This document shows positions 30,281 through 38,906 of a stretch of DNA of 64,000 bases, piece by piece. Numbering within the stretch: the first letter of the stretch is position 1; every line of letters begins with the position of its first letter. Location of the stretch: contig NZ_JACWMW010000006.1 of the NCBI RefSeq assembly GCF_014773275.1, forward strand, positions 1 to 64,000. Reading direction: 5' to 3'. Made by a program: the position numbers and the translations under genes. The notes under the pieces were generated by a model. It did not search any database. It saw only the letters and a program-made list of their open reading frames with translations, and was not told where the DNA came from. Origin of the DNA: Mucilaginibacter rigui (GTDB lineage Bacteria > Bacteroidota > Bacteroidia > Sphingobacteriales > Sphingobacteriaceae).

Positions 30281-30937
30281 TTATAAATATATCACCAAAT
30301 TCAACAACCCAAAAAACACAAACTCTGTTACTAATAACACTGGTGCTGCAATGCTTTGTTTTTTAAAGTTAAAGAGCTCGAAAATATAAAGCATAACGGC
30401 GCTTACCAAAAACCAGCAAACGTAATTTTTCAAGGGGATATTACCACTGTTCCAGTGCCAGTAGTTAAACTTAATGGCAACGGGTTCTATTAAAACATCA
30501 AGCAAAACCAGTAATCCTGCGCCCGCTATTATCCTGAAGAAAGCACTTTTTAGCCGACTGCGCTGCAGGGTTACCCCGGTAGCGTAGATCAGCAAAAACC
30601 AGTTTACCCCAATCATTAGCGGGATGCCGGATAGTTTAACGCCAAGCGTTTCATCGTAAGTATAACTACCAAATAACCAGCCTTTATGCACTCCCACCCA
30701 TTCGGCAATAAAACCAAGCCAGAATACAATGAGGATAAAGATGCCAAACCGGCTGCTGAGTTTGTGATGCCCCAATGTAACTACCCCCAGCATTAATAGT
30801 AAATGGAACGGCACTATTTGTAAGAACAACGCTCTTGTAACCGGCACTGATAAGCCAACCAGGCCAACTACATGGAACAGTATAATAATAATGATGGCTA
30901 TACGTGGTGAAATGCTCAGATCTTTCGGCCTTTCCAT
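30281..30937 (-). CDS. cruF: Carotenoid biosynthesis protein, CruF-type 1,2-hydratase
   Basis: The 218-residue integral membrane protein has about seven hydrophobic helices. The WLGFIAEWVGVHKGWLFGSYTY segment (about 75-96), GIPLMIGVNWFLL (about 105-117), and VLLDVLIEPVAIKFNYWHWN (about 144-163) are CruF/DUF422 hallmarks. CruF adds water to the psi-end of carotenes (1'-OH), preparing it for glycosylation. The start overlaps the glycosyltransferase gene by 22 bp, so the two are translationally coupled, as cruF-cruG pairs commonly are. Confidence 0.88.
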   Translation of the reverse strand: MERPKDLSISPRIAIIIIILFHVVGLVGLSVPVTRALFLQIVPFHLLLMLGVVTLGHHKLSSRFGIFILIVFWLGFIAEWVGVHKGWLFGSYTYDETLGVKLSGIPLMIGVNWFLLIYATGVTLQRSRLKSAFFRIIAGAGLLVLLDVLIEPVAIKFNYWHWNSGNIPLKNYVCWFLVSAVMLYIFELFNFKKQSIAAPVLLVTEFVFFGLLNLVIYL

Positions 30938-32004
30938 ACGGTGGTTTTGGTAAGATATTTTTGTATTGATGTAATACCGATGAGCAACAGGCTCAGCATT
31001 TGTATTGGATGCAAAAGTAAGTTAAGCCATGCATTTTGCCCCGCTGTTAACGAAATCATAATACGACTGAGCATAATAAGCCCTGCCATCATAGCGATGA
31101 AATTCGGATTCATGGTCATAACCACCACCACCGGGCCGCCGATGATAAGTAACAGGTAAATTAAAAAGCCAAATACGTTATAATTAAATGCGGCTAAAAA
31201 ATTTTTGCCAAACCCGTTAACGGCCTGGTTATAACTTTTATACATGCGGCAGCTTATCATGCCATTGGCTAACAGGGCCTCACCGTTTAGTTTGGATGTT
31301 TTTACCAGCTTCATGATCTCTACATCCTCTACCACCTTATTTTTGGCCTGTTGGTGCCACTGGTAATTATTATAATCTTCGGCATTAAACAGCATAAACT
31401 GCCCGCTGGCTGCGGCAACAGCGGCGCTTTTAACCAGGTAAACCAGCCGCAAGGGTAGTAAGTTCAATAATATATAATGCATCAAGGGCACTACCATATT
31501 TTCGCCGGTGGTTACCATGGTTTGGTTGGTAAACAGGCTCAGCAGGCTTAACCCCCGCAGGTTCATGCGGTGGATAGCGCTATTTATTAACCCGTCCCCT
31601 ATTTTTTCATCAGCATCTAAAAACAAAAAATAACTACCCGTGGCTTGTTGGGCCAGTTGATAGCAGGCAAAGTTTTTACCGAGCCAACCTGCAGGTAAAA
31701 CCTCCCCTTTTATGGCTTTAAAGTTTTTGTGCGACCGGGCAAATTCCTCGCAAAGCGCGAAGGTATTGTCTGCTGAGTTATCATCCAATACTATTACTTC
31801 GTAGTTCTGATAATTTTGTTGAGCTATGGATTGCAGCAAGGTAAGTATATTATCAGCCTCGTTACGGGCGGGAATAAGGATTGATACCTTATCCTCATAA
31901 TGTTTGCCTATACGCGGCAATTTAGGGTTGGATAAAAAATTGAACAGTGTAACCGTAAAGCGCAGTATTAAAAAAATAAAGGTTACTAAAAGGGCTGTGA
32001 TCAC
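30916..32004 (-). CDS. Membrane glycosyltransferase family 2, CruG-like
   Basis: The 362-residue protein has an N-terminal anchor helix (residues 1-22), a GT2 domain (VSILIPARNEADNILTLLQS, VIVLDDNSADNT, DxD-type FLDADEKIG near 130, and VVEDVEIMKLVK near 220) and three C-terminal helices. This architecture next to cruF is that of CruG, which glycosylates the 2'-hydroxyl of carotenoids in cyanobacteria; CruC-type 1'-O-transfer is the alternative. The sugar is unknown, though the neighbouring nucleotide-sugar operon could supply it. It lies two bases from the acyltransferase upstream of it. Confidence 0.8.
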   Translation of the reverse strand: MITALLVTFIFLILRFTVTLFNFLSNPKLPRIGKHYEDKVSILIPARNEADNILTLLQSIAQQNYQNYEVIVLDDNSADNTFALCEEFARSHKNFKAIKGEVLPAGWLGKNFACYQLAQQATGSYFLFLDADEKIGDGLINSAIHRMNLRGLSLLSLFTNQTMVTTGENMVVPLMHYILLNLLPLRLVYLVKSAAVAAASGQFMLFNAEDYNNYQWHQQAKNKVVEDVEIMKLVKTSKLNGEALLANGMISCRMYKSYNQAVNGFGKNFLAAFNYNVFGFLIYLLLIIGGPVVVVMTMNPNFIAMMAGLIMLSRIMISLTAGQNAWLNLLLHPIQMLSLLLIGITSIQKYLTKTTVWKGRKI

Positions 32005-32006
32005 TT

Positions 32007-32624
32007 TTATACAGTTATTTTGTTTTGCTGTTTTTTGGCACTATCATAATGTTGCTGATATAATTTTTGTGCTTCTTCCATGTTATTCACTTCGTCAATT
32101 GCCTTTAAATAAACGCTCGCTGTTGGTTTTTTATATTGCAGGTTCTCAATAAATGTTGCTGCCATTACAGTTTGGAATTTCCCTGCTGCCGCCGACATTA
32201 TTTTTGATAACCCTTTTTCAAAATTTACCTCATCAGTAAAATTAGAATATAGTTTCCCCTGAGGGAATATCAGCACCATATTTTCGGGACCATTCAATAA
32301 TTCGGCGGCGTATTTTAACGAAGCCAGCATATCGCGCGAGTTTTTACTTACCGAGAACGCACCCACATATTTAAAAAAAGAAACTTTTTGTACGGTTTCC
32401 TCAATTACCATTACATGAAAGCGCTTTTTTAAAACCTGGTGGTTAATATAATACATCAGGAAGCCATCCCACCAGCTAAAGTGATTGGCCAGTAAAAGCA
32501 CCGACCTATTTTTATCCACTTCTACTTCATCAAACCTTACCTCCTTAAAATTGCCCTTAACAATCCGCAGGATGTAATTATGGAAGAACCAGTTAATAAG
32601 TTTATTTTTCTGTGGATATATCAT
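32007..32624 (-). CDS. Lysophospholipid acyltransferase (PlsC) family protein, copy 1
   Basis: The 205-residue membrane-associated acyltransferase has the catalytic NHFSWWDGFL block (HX4D) near residue 47 and FPQGKLYSN (the FPxG acceptor-site motif) near 120. It is homologous to the adjacent gene (NHFSWWDGL, FPQGEL), so the pair arose by duplication. Position between a CruG-like transferase and a second acyltransferase suggests it esterifies the carotenoid-linked sugar, as CruD does elsewhere; phospholipid synthesis is the alternative. It is spaced two bases from both neighbours. Confidence 0.85.
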   Translation of the reverse strand: MIYPQKNKLINWFFHNYILRIVKGNFKEVRFDEVEVDKNRSVLLLANHFSWWDGFLMYYINHQVLKKRFHVMVIEETVQKVSFFKYVGAFSVSKNSRDMLASLKYAAELLNGPENMVLIFPQGKLYSNFTDEVNFEKGLSKIMSAAAGKFQTVMAATFIENLQYKKPTASVYLKAIDEVNNMEEAQKLYQQHYDSAKKQQNKITV

Positions 32625-32626
32625 AC

Positions 32627-33250
32627 TTAATGCTCCACATCTATTTGCGCCTTAAACGCGTGCTGGTGAAAGGTATTTATCCGGGTAATCAGTTCATCGA
32701 AGGTTACCTCGCCGGCTACGCCGCAATCGTATAAATGAAAAAACACGGATGGTTTAAGGCTTTCAAAATAATCTATCAGTGCACAATTATAAACTATCTG
32801 GCATGGGCCTTTTATATTTTTAATAAGGCGCTCAATGCCTTTCTCTACCTTAATTTCGGTAGTATGGTTTGATATCAGTTCGCCCTGCGGAAAAACCACC
32901 ACCAGGTTCTCAGGGTCGTTGAGCAGGCCTGCCGCGTATTGCAACGATTTGATCATCTCGCGCGATGACCGGTTGATAGAGAAGCCGCCAAAAAGGTTTA
33001 GCAGCATCCGCTTTTGCAGATGGTCTTCCTGCATCATAATATACAGGTGCCTGTTAAGGTGCCAGTAGGCCAGGTAATTGCCCCAAAGGCCATCCCACCA
33101 GCTAAAATGGTTACAAAGCAGCAAAACGGAATGCCCCGGTTTTGGGGCGAATGGCGTTACCACCAGCCGGTTAAAGGCACGGCGCATGCGGTAGCGCATG
33201 TATATGGCAAACCAGTTACTAAAAAGTTTTATTCTGCGGGCGGGTATCAT
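32627..33250 (-). CDS. Lysophospholipid acyltransferase (PlsC) family protein, copy 2
   Basis: The 207-residue paralogue of the downstream gene has catalytic NHFSWWDGLWGNYLAYW (about 47-63), FGGFSINRSSREMIKSL and FPQGELISNHT (about 121-131). Both copies keep the full motif set, so neither looks decayed. The start overlaps the stop of the alpha/beta-hydrolase gene by four bases (ATGA). It is basic at the N-terminus, as for peripheral membrane acyltransferases. A role in acylating a carotenoid glycoside is inferred from context only. Confidence 0.85.
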   Translation of the reverse strand: MIPARRIKLFSNWFAIYMRYRMRRAFNRLVVTPFAPKPGHSVLLLCNHFSWWDGLWGNYLAYWHLNRHLYIMMQEDHLQKRMLLNLFGGFSINRSSREMIKSLQYAAGLLNDPENLVVVFPQGELISNHTTEIKVEKGIERLIKNIKGPCQIVYNCALIDYFESLKPSVFFHLYDCGVAGEVTFDELITRINTFHQHAFKAQIDVEH

Positions 33251-34065
33251 TGCTGTAAATTTACTAAATACTCATCCAATTGTTTGGTAACCAGCCAATG
33301 CCCCATAGCTACTTCGTGCACTTCGGCGTTTTCAATACTGCCAATAAATGGCAAAGCAGCCTTCATCGGGAACAAATTATCGTGCCTGCCAAATATCAAC
33401 CGGCATTTTATGTGGTGCTGATTGATCAATGCGGCTATTTTAACGGTGTCGGGTTTTAACAAACGGATGAGGTTTAGGGTATAATAAACATCCTGCCGTT
33501 TTTGTTCGGTATCAATTTCATTATAAGCTATCTGGTACAGGCTTTCATCAATAAACTTTACTCTTTTCAGGTTTTTAAGCATGGTTGGGGCCAGCCATTT
33601 GCTTTTGGTAACGTTTTTAAACATATAGCGCCCCCAGGGCTTGTGCAATAATATCTCAAAACCTTTATAAACCGAAAGGCCGTCGGGTGCCATAAGTATC
33701 ACTTCGTCGATCAGATCGGCATATTCCTCAATCAAAATCAGCGCAATGTTGGCACCAATGGAATAACCCATTACAGAGAAACGCTGTCTGCCATGCAGTT
33801 TAAACCATTCCTCCACATATTCGCTCACCATTGCCCGGGGCATACCGGCGAGTATTTGCTGCTCTGTCCAGCCATTTAATTTGCTTTCGCCATGAAAAAA
33901 GTGGTCAAAACCATAAACGTGATATGCTTGTAGTATGGATTTTTCGAGCACGTGAAATTGCCTCCCCGTCATGCCATACCCGTGGAAGGCCAGCATGGGT
34001 TTACTGCCGATGCCGTATTCATGATAGTGTGCCACACCTAAGCCGGGGATATCCAAAAAGCCCAT
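33247..34065 (-). CDS. Alpha/beta hydrolase
   Basis: The 272-residue enzyme has the alpha/beta-hydrolase fold: oxyanion-hole HGYGMTG (about 29-35), nucleophile elbow MGYSIGAN (Ser near 104, GxSxG), acid in FGRHDNLFP, and catalytic His in AMGHWLV near the end. There is no signal peptide, so it is cytoplasmic. It heads the leftward operon of hydrolase, two acyltransferases, glycosyltransferase and cruF; it might release or transfer acyl groups for those acyltransferases, but the substrate is unknown. Confidence 0.85.
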   Translation of the reverse strand: MGFLDIPGLGVAHYHEYGIGSKPMLAFHGYGMTGRQFHVLEKSILQAYHVYGFDHFFHGESKLNGWTEQQILAGMPRAMVSEYVEEWFKLHGRQRFSVMGYSIGANIALILIEEYADLIDEVILMAPDGLSVYKGFEILLHKPWGRYMFKNVTKSKWLAPTMLKNLKRVKFIDESLYQIAYNEIDTEQKRQDVYYTLNLIRLLKPDTVKIAALINQHHIKCRLIFGRHDNLFPMKAALPFIGSIENAEVHEVAMGHWLVTKQLDEYLVNLQQ

Positions 34066-34118
34066 TGCGGCAATATTAAGAAAATGTTAGGTTAGTTTGG
34101 GTTTTGGTTGTTGGTTAT

Positions 34119-34210
34119 TTAACCACAAAGTGCACGAAGGTTTCACAAAGGACAAGGAGATTTTTTTCTTTGTGACCTCTGTGGTTTTTCTCTGTGTTAT
34201 TTGTGGTTAA
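34119..34210. repeat. TTAACCACAAAG-type inverted repeat
   Basis: The left arm ttaaccacaaag (34119-34130) and right arm ending tttgtggttaa (34200-34210) are inverted, with further imperfect pairing between (cacaaagg / tttgtgacct). I recall this sequence type as a frequent intergenic repeat in Bacteroidota. It lies between the waaA stop and the hydrolase start and could terminate waaA transcripts. Confidence 0.55.
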
Positions 34211-34214
34211 TATA

Positions 34215-35429
34215 TTAATGCCGCTCCTTAATATACTTCATAATCGCCGCAGTAGCACCCACATTTTGCTGCACATAATTTTTTGCAGCAATAGCAGCTG
34301 TATACCGGGCAGCTTCATCGGTCATTAATACTCCTGCAACAGTATTTAATTCATCCTGGCTGCTAATACTAAACCCGGCCTTTAATTCCACCAGGTCACG
34401 CGCTTCCTTAAACTTATCGTATTTGGGGCCAAATATTACCGGCATGCCAAAAGCCGCGGCTTCCAGCGTATTGTGGATACCCGCGCCAAAGCCGCCACCT
34501 ATATAGGCTATATCGGCATATTGGTAAAGGGATGATAACATACCGATGTTATCGATAATTAGATAAGATATATTAGATGTGAGATGTGAGATGCCGGAGA
34601 ATTTGATAGTAGTTTCTTTTGGCAGCAAGCTAACCAATCCGCTTATTTTATCCTCCCCAATCTCATGCGGGGCAATGATGAATTTCCAGTCGGGGTGCTG
34701 AGTAATTAACTCTGCTATCAACTTTTCATCAGCAGGCCAGGTACTGCCGGCAATAAACAATTTTTGGTTACTCTTAAATTCAGCTACATACTTTAGCGAT
34801 TTCGGCTGCTGCGCATTGGCCCATACCCTGTCAAACCGGGTATCGCCGTTTATGGTTACGTTGGTAATGCCAACATCGTGCAGTAAATGTTTAGATGGGA
34901 TATCCTGCACAAAAAACCAGGTAACCATTTTCAGCATTTTACGGTGCAGGCCGCCATACCATTTAAAAAATACCTGCCCGGGCCGGAAGATGCCCGATAT
35001 AATATAAAGCGGCACATGTTTTTTGTGCAATTCGTTAAAAAAGTGGTACCAATATTCGTACTTGGTAAAAATGGCCATCACCGGGTTTATTGTGCTAATG
35101 AATTTACGTGCATTAGCAGCCCTATCAAGGGGTAAATAATACACAACATCGGCAAGGGGGGTGTTTTTGCGGGCCTCATATCCCGAAGGCGAAAAAAAAG
35201 TTACAACTATGCTGTGTTGCGGGTAATCATTTTTAGCAGCCTCCAAAACCGGCCGGCCCTGTTCAAATTCGCCTAACGAAGCAAAATGGAACCAAATACT
35301 TGATTTTAACGGTTGCACATGCTGCCCGCTACGGCCTTTTATCCATAGTTTGGCTTTATTTTTATAAAGTGAAACTATATACACAAGCGTGTAGTATAAG
35401 AGTATACCGATGTTATATAGTACAAGCAT
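34215..35429 (-). CDS. waaA: 3-deoxy-D-manno-octulosonic acid (Kdo) transferase
   Basis: This GT30 inner-membrane enzyme adds Kdo from CMP-Kdo to lipid A precursor, so the organism makes Kdo-containing LPS. The 404 residues have an N-terminal anchor helix (residues 1-22), GRSGQHVQPLKSSIWFHFASLGEFEQGRP (the FHxxSxGE motif with conserved Glu), KYEYWYHFFNEL, FIAGSTWPADE, APHEIG, and the nucleotide-sugar site YIGGGFGAGIHNTLEAAAFG. Length is typical. It is divergent from the nucleotide-sugar operon. Confidence 0.93.
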   Translation of the reverse strand: MLVLYNIGILLYYTLVYIVSLYKNKAKLWIKGRSGQHVQPLKSSIWFHFASLGEFEQGRPVLEAAKNDYPQHSIVVTFFSPSGYEARKNTPLADVVYYLPLDRAANARKFISTINPVMAIFTKYEYWYHFFNELHKKHVPLYIISGIFRPGQVFFKWYGGLHRKMLKMVTWFFVQDIPSKHLLHDVGITNVTINGDTRFDRVWANAQQPKSLKYVAEFKSNQKLFIAGSTWPADEKLIAELITQHPDWKFIIAPHEIGEDKISGLVSLLPKETTIKFSGISHLTSNISYLIIDNIGMLSSLYQYADIAYIGGGFGAGIHNTLEAAAFGMPVIFGPKYDKFKEARDLVELKAGFSISSQDELNTVAGVLMTDEAARYTAAIAAKNYVQQNVGATAAIMKYIKERH

Positions 35430-35495
35430 TTTTTAGATTTGTATTATTATCTTCGTTGGGCATAAAAGTAATAACATTAATAACAAAAAGTATTT

Positions 35496-36806
35496 ATGAA
35501 AATAGCTGTTGTTGGAACAGGTTATGTTGGCCTGGTAACAGGTACATGTTTGGCAGAAACCGGTAACCAGGTTACCTGCGTTGATATTAACGAGCAAAAG
35601 GTTAAAATGATGCAGGAGGGTCAGCTTCCTATATATGAACCTGGCCTCGAGTTGCTTTTTCACCGTAATATCAGCCAAAAAAGGTTGCTGTTTACCAATA
35701 ACCTGGCCGATGCCATTGCCGATGCACAGATCATTTTCCTGGCTTTGCCAACGCCTCCGGGTGGTGATGGCTCTGCCGACCTGAGCTACGTTTTAGGCGC
35801 AGCAAAAGATATTGCCAAACTGGTAACCGACTACAAAGTTATCGTAACAAAATCTACAGTGCCGGTTGGTACTGCCGATAAGGTTACTGCTGTAATGAAT
35901 GAAAACACCAGTGTTGAATTTGCAGTAGTATCAAACCCGGAATTTTTACGTGAAGGTGTAGCTGTTGAGGATTTCATGAAACCAGACCGTGTAGTTGTTG
36001 GTACTACTGACGAACGCGCACGCAAATTAATGGGCGAACTTTATGCGCCATATGTACGCCAGGGTAACCCGGTAATATTTATGGATGAGCGCTCATCTGA
36101 ATTAACAAAATACGCCGCCAACTCTTTCCTGGCAACCAAAATATCGTTTATGAACGAGGTAGCCAACCTTTGCGAACTGGTGGGCGCCGATGTGGATATG
36201 GTGCGCCGCGGTATTGGTGCTGATAACCGTATTGGCAATCGTTTCCTGTTTTCGGGTATTGGCTACGGCGGCAGCTGTTTCCCTAAGGATGTGCAGGCGC
36301 TTGCCAAATCGGCCGAAGAGAACAAATACGATTTCAAGATCCTTAACTCGGTAATGGAAGTTAACGAGATCCAGAAAAAAGTATTGGTGCAAAAACTAAA
36401 AAAATACTATAAAGATGGCCTTAAAGGCAAACATTTTGCCATGTGGGGCCTCGCTTTTAAACCCGAAACTGATGATATCCGCGAAGCCCCGGCTTTATAT
36501 ATCATTGATGAGCTGTTAAAAGAGGGTGCAACCATCAGTGTGTTCGACCCGGAAGGGATGAAAAACGTAAAAGCCCTGCTTGGCGATAAGATTACCTACG
36601 GCGCCGATGCTTACGGGATATTAAATGATGCCGATGCATTGCTGATCGTTACCGAATGGTCGGCCTTCCGCACGCCTGATTTTGACAAGATAAGCGAGCT
36701 ATTGAAAAGTAAGGTTATATTTGATGGCCGTAACCTTTACGACCTTCAAAAAATGATAGATCTTGGGTTCTATTACAACAGTATCGGCAGAAAAATAATT
36801 AGCTAA
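35496..36806 (+). CDS. ugd: UDP-glucose 6-dehydrogenase family protein
   Basis: It oxidises UDP-glucose to UDP-glucuronate. The 436 residues show the NAD motif VGTGYVGLVTGTCLAETG (about 5-22), the active-site Cys in GIGYGGSCFPKDVQAL (about 254-269), KSTVPVGTAD and SNPEFLREGVAVEDFM. GDP-mannose dehydrogenases share these motifs; the uxs gene directly downstream, which uses UDP-glucuronate, favours UDP-glucose. It heads a five-gene plus-strand operon for nucleotide sugars. Confidence 0.92.
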   Translation: MKIAVVGTGYVGLVTGTCLAETGNQVTCVDINEQKVKMMQEGQLPIYEPGLELLFHRNISQKRLLFTNNLADAIADAQIIFLALPTPPGGDGSADLSYVLGAAKDIAKLVTDYKVIVTKSTVPVGTADKVTAVMNENTSVEFAVVSNPEFLREGVAVEDFMKPDRVVVGTTDERARKLMGELYAPYVRQGNPVIFMDERSSELTKYAANSFLATKISFMNEVANLCELVGADVDMVRRGIGADNRIGNRFLFSGIGYGGSCFPKDVQALAKSAEENKYDFKILNSVMEVNEIQKKVLVQKLKKYYKDGLKGKHFAMWGLAFKPETDDIREAPALYIIDELLKEGATISVFDPEGMKNVKALLGDKITYGADAYGILNDADALLIVTEWSAFRTPDFDKISELLKSKVIFDGRNLYDLQKMIDLGFYYNSIGRKIIS

Positions 36807-37792
36807 TGGCACAACGCAAACGTATTTTAATAACAGGGGCCGCAGGCTTTTTGGGGTCGCACCTGTGCGACAGGTTCATTAAAGAAGATTACCATGTTAT
36901 TGGCATGGATAACCTGATAACCGGCGACCTGCGCAATATTGAACACCTGTTTAAACTGGAAAATTTTGAGTTTTACAACCATGATGTTTCCAAGTTTGTG
37001 TATGTACCCGGCGAATTAAATTATATCCTGCACTTTGCATCGCCGGCAAGCCCTATTGATTACTTGAAAATCCCGATCCAAACACTAAAGGTAGGATCGT
37101 TAGGCACACATAATTTATTGGGACTGGCACGGGCTAAAAAAGCCAGGATGCTTATCGCTTCAACATCAGAGATTTATGGCGACCCTACTGTTAACCCGCA
37201 ACCCGAAGAATACTGGGGTAATGTAAATACAGTTGGCCCGCGTGGTGTGTATGACGAAGCAAAACGCTTCCAGGAATCTATCACCATGGCCTACCACACG
37301 TTTCATGGTTTAGAAACACGTATTGTAAGGATCTTTAACACGTACGGCCCGCGTATGCGCCTCAATGATGGCCGTGTATTACCTGCTTTTATTGGCCAGG
37401 CCCTGCGTGGCGAACCTTTAACCATGTTTGGTGATGGGTCGCAAACCCGCTCTTTTTGTTATGTGGATGATTTGATAGAAGGCATTTACCGCCTGCTGCA
37501 TAGCGATTACGCACAACCTATGAACATTGGTAACCCTGATGAAATAACCATCCGCGAGTTTGGGGAGGAGATCATCAAACTAACCGGTACCGATCAGCAA
37601 ATGATAAGCCTGCCCCTGCCAACAGACGACCCTAAACAACGCCGCCCTGATATTACCAAGGCAAGGGCCATTTTGGGCTGGGAGCCAAAAGTATCGCGCA
37701 GCGAGGGGTTGAAAATTACTTATGAATACTTTAAATCACTGCCCGAGCAGGAGATACAGCATAAGGACTTTACTTACTATAATAAGCAATAG
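36806..37792 (+). CDS. uxs: UDP-glucuronate decarboxylase (UDP-xylose synthase)
   Basis: This SDR enzyme turns the ugd product into UDP-xylose. The 328 residues show GAAGFLGSHLCDRFIKEDYHV (NAD binding), HFASPASPIDYLKIPIQTLKVG, STSEIYGDPTVNPQPE, catalytic YDEAK (in VGPRGVYDEAKRF) and FNTYGPRMRLNDGRVLPAF; this set is typical of UXS rather than epimerases. Its ATG overlaps the ugd stop (TAATGG), so the two steps are translationally coupled. Confidence 0.93.
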   Translation: MAQRKRILITGAAGFLGSHLCDRFIKEDYHVIGMDNLITGDLRNIEHLFKLENFEFYNHDVSKFVYVPGELNYILHFASPASPIDYLKIPIQTLKVGSLGTHNLLGLARAKKARMLIASTSEIYGDPTVNPQPEEYWGNVNTVGPRGVYDEAKRFQESITMAYHTFHGLETRIVRIFNTYGPRMRLNDGRVLPAFIGQALRGEPLTMFGDGSQTRSFCYVDDLIEGIYRLLHSDYAQPMNIGNPDEITIREFGEEIIKLTGTDQQMISLPLPTDDPKQRRPDITKARAILGWEPKVSRSEGLKITYEYFKSLPEQEIQHKDFTYYNKQ

Positions 37793-37873
37793 TAACAAAA
37801 CGCAGAGGTGCGGCGTCATATATCCGCACTTATGCAAAGCGGTAATATCCCCGCTTCAATAAAACATCGTTCC

Positions 37874-38893
37874 ATGAAAATATTAGTAACAGGCGGCTTA
37901 GGTTTTATAGGTTCGCATACCGTGGTAGAACTTGTTAACGCAGGCTACGACCCGGTAATTATTGACGATCTCTCTAACTCCAACATTAAAATATTAGACC
38001 AGCTTGCAAAAATAATTGGTTACAAACCGGCATTTTACAAGCTGGACCTGTGTGATGAAAAGGCTGTAAAAGACCTTGCCGCCAAAGAGGCCGATATTGC
38101 GGGCATCATCCATTTTGCTGCATCAAAAGCCGTTGGCGAATCGGTAAAAAACCCGCTTAAATATTACTACAACAATTTTTTCTCGCTGATCAATATATTA
38201 AAAGCTTATGATGGCAAGGCAATAAGCTTTGTTTTCTCATCAAGCTGTACGGTATATGGGCAGCCCGATGTGTTACCTGTAACAGAGGACGCCCCTGTAA
38301 AACCTGCGCAATCGCCCTATGGCAATACCAAACAAATAGCCGAAGAGATATTGCAGGATATTATAGCAGCTGGTACAGCCTATAAGATAATTTCGCTAAG
38401 ATACTTTAACCCTGTTGGCGCGCACGATAGTGCTTTGATAGGCGAATTGCCTATTGGTGTACCGCAAAACCTTATACCATTTATAACCCAGGCCGCTATT
38501 GGCAAACGCGAAAAAATAACCGTATTTGGCAATACCTACAACACCCCCGATGGCAGTTGCGTACGCGATTATATACACGTGGTTGACCTGGCCAAGGCGC
38601 ACGTTGCGGCCATTAAATTAATGGAACCCGAGAGCTTTAGCGGTTACGATGTATTTAATATAGGTACAGGTAATGGCAGCTCGGTTTTAGAGGTAATAAA
38701 AGCTTTTGAAAACGCTACCGGCCAAAAACTGAAATATGAAATAGGCCCACCGCGCGAAGGTGATGTGGAACAGGTTTGGGGCGATGTTACCAAATCAACA
38801 AAAAAATTAAACTGGAAAGCCGGGCTGGATCTTGGTACCATGATGTCGTCGGCATGGGCGTGGGAACAATATATCGCCCAAAATCCGTTATAA
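37874..38893 (+). CDS. galE: UDP-glucose 4-epimerase
   Basis: It interconverts UDP-glucose and UDP-galactose (possibly also the N-acetyl forms). The 339 residues begin MKILVTGGLGFIGSHTVVEL, with HFAASKAVGESVKNPLKYYYNN, SSSCTVYG, catalytic Tyr/Lys in SPYGNTKQIAEE, RYFNPVGAH and a C-terminal EGDVEQVWGDVTKS. A longer in-frame start at 37808 exists, but the added residues match no family feature. It is the third gene of the nucleotide-sugar operon. Confidence 0.95.
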   Translation: MKILVTGGLGFIGSHTVVELVNAGYDPVIIDDLSNSNIKILDQLAKIIGYKPAFYKLDLCDEKAVKDLAAKEADIAGIIHFAASKAVGESVKNPLKYYYNNFFSLINILKAYDGKAISFVFSSSCTVYGQPDVLPVTEDAPVKPAQSPYGNTKQIAEEILQDIIAAGTAYKIISLRYFNPVGAHDSALIGELPIGVPQNLIPFITQAAIGKREKITVFGNTYNTPDGSCVRDYIHVVDLAKAHVAAIKLMEPESFSGYDVFNIGTGNGSSVLEVIKAFENATGQKLKYEIGPPREGDVEQVWGDVTKSTKKLNWKAGLDLGTMMSSAWAWEQYIAQNPL

Positions 38894-38906
38894 TCATTAT
38901 TGTGTT

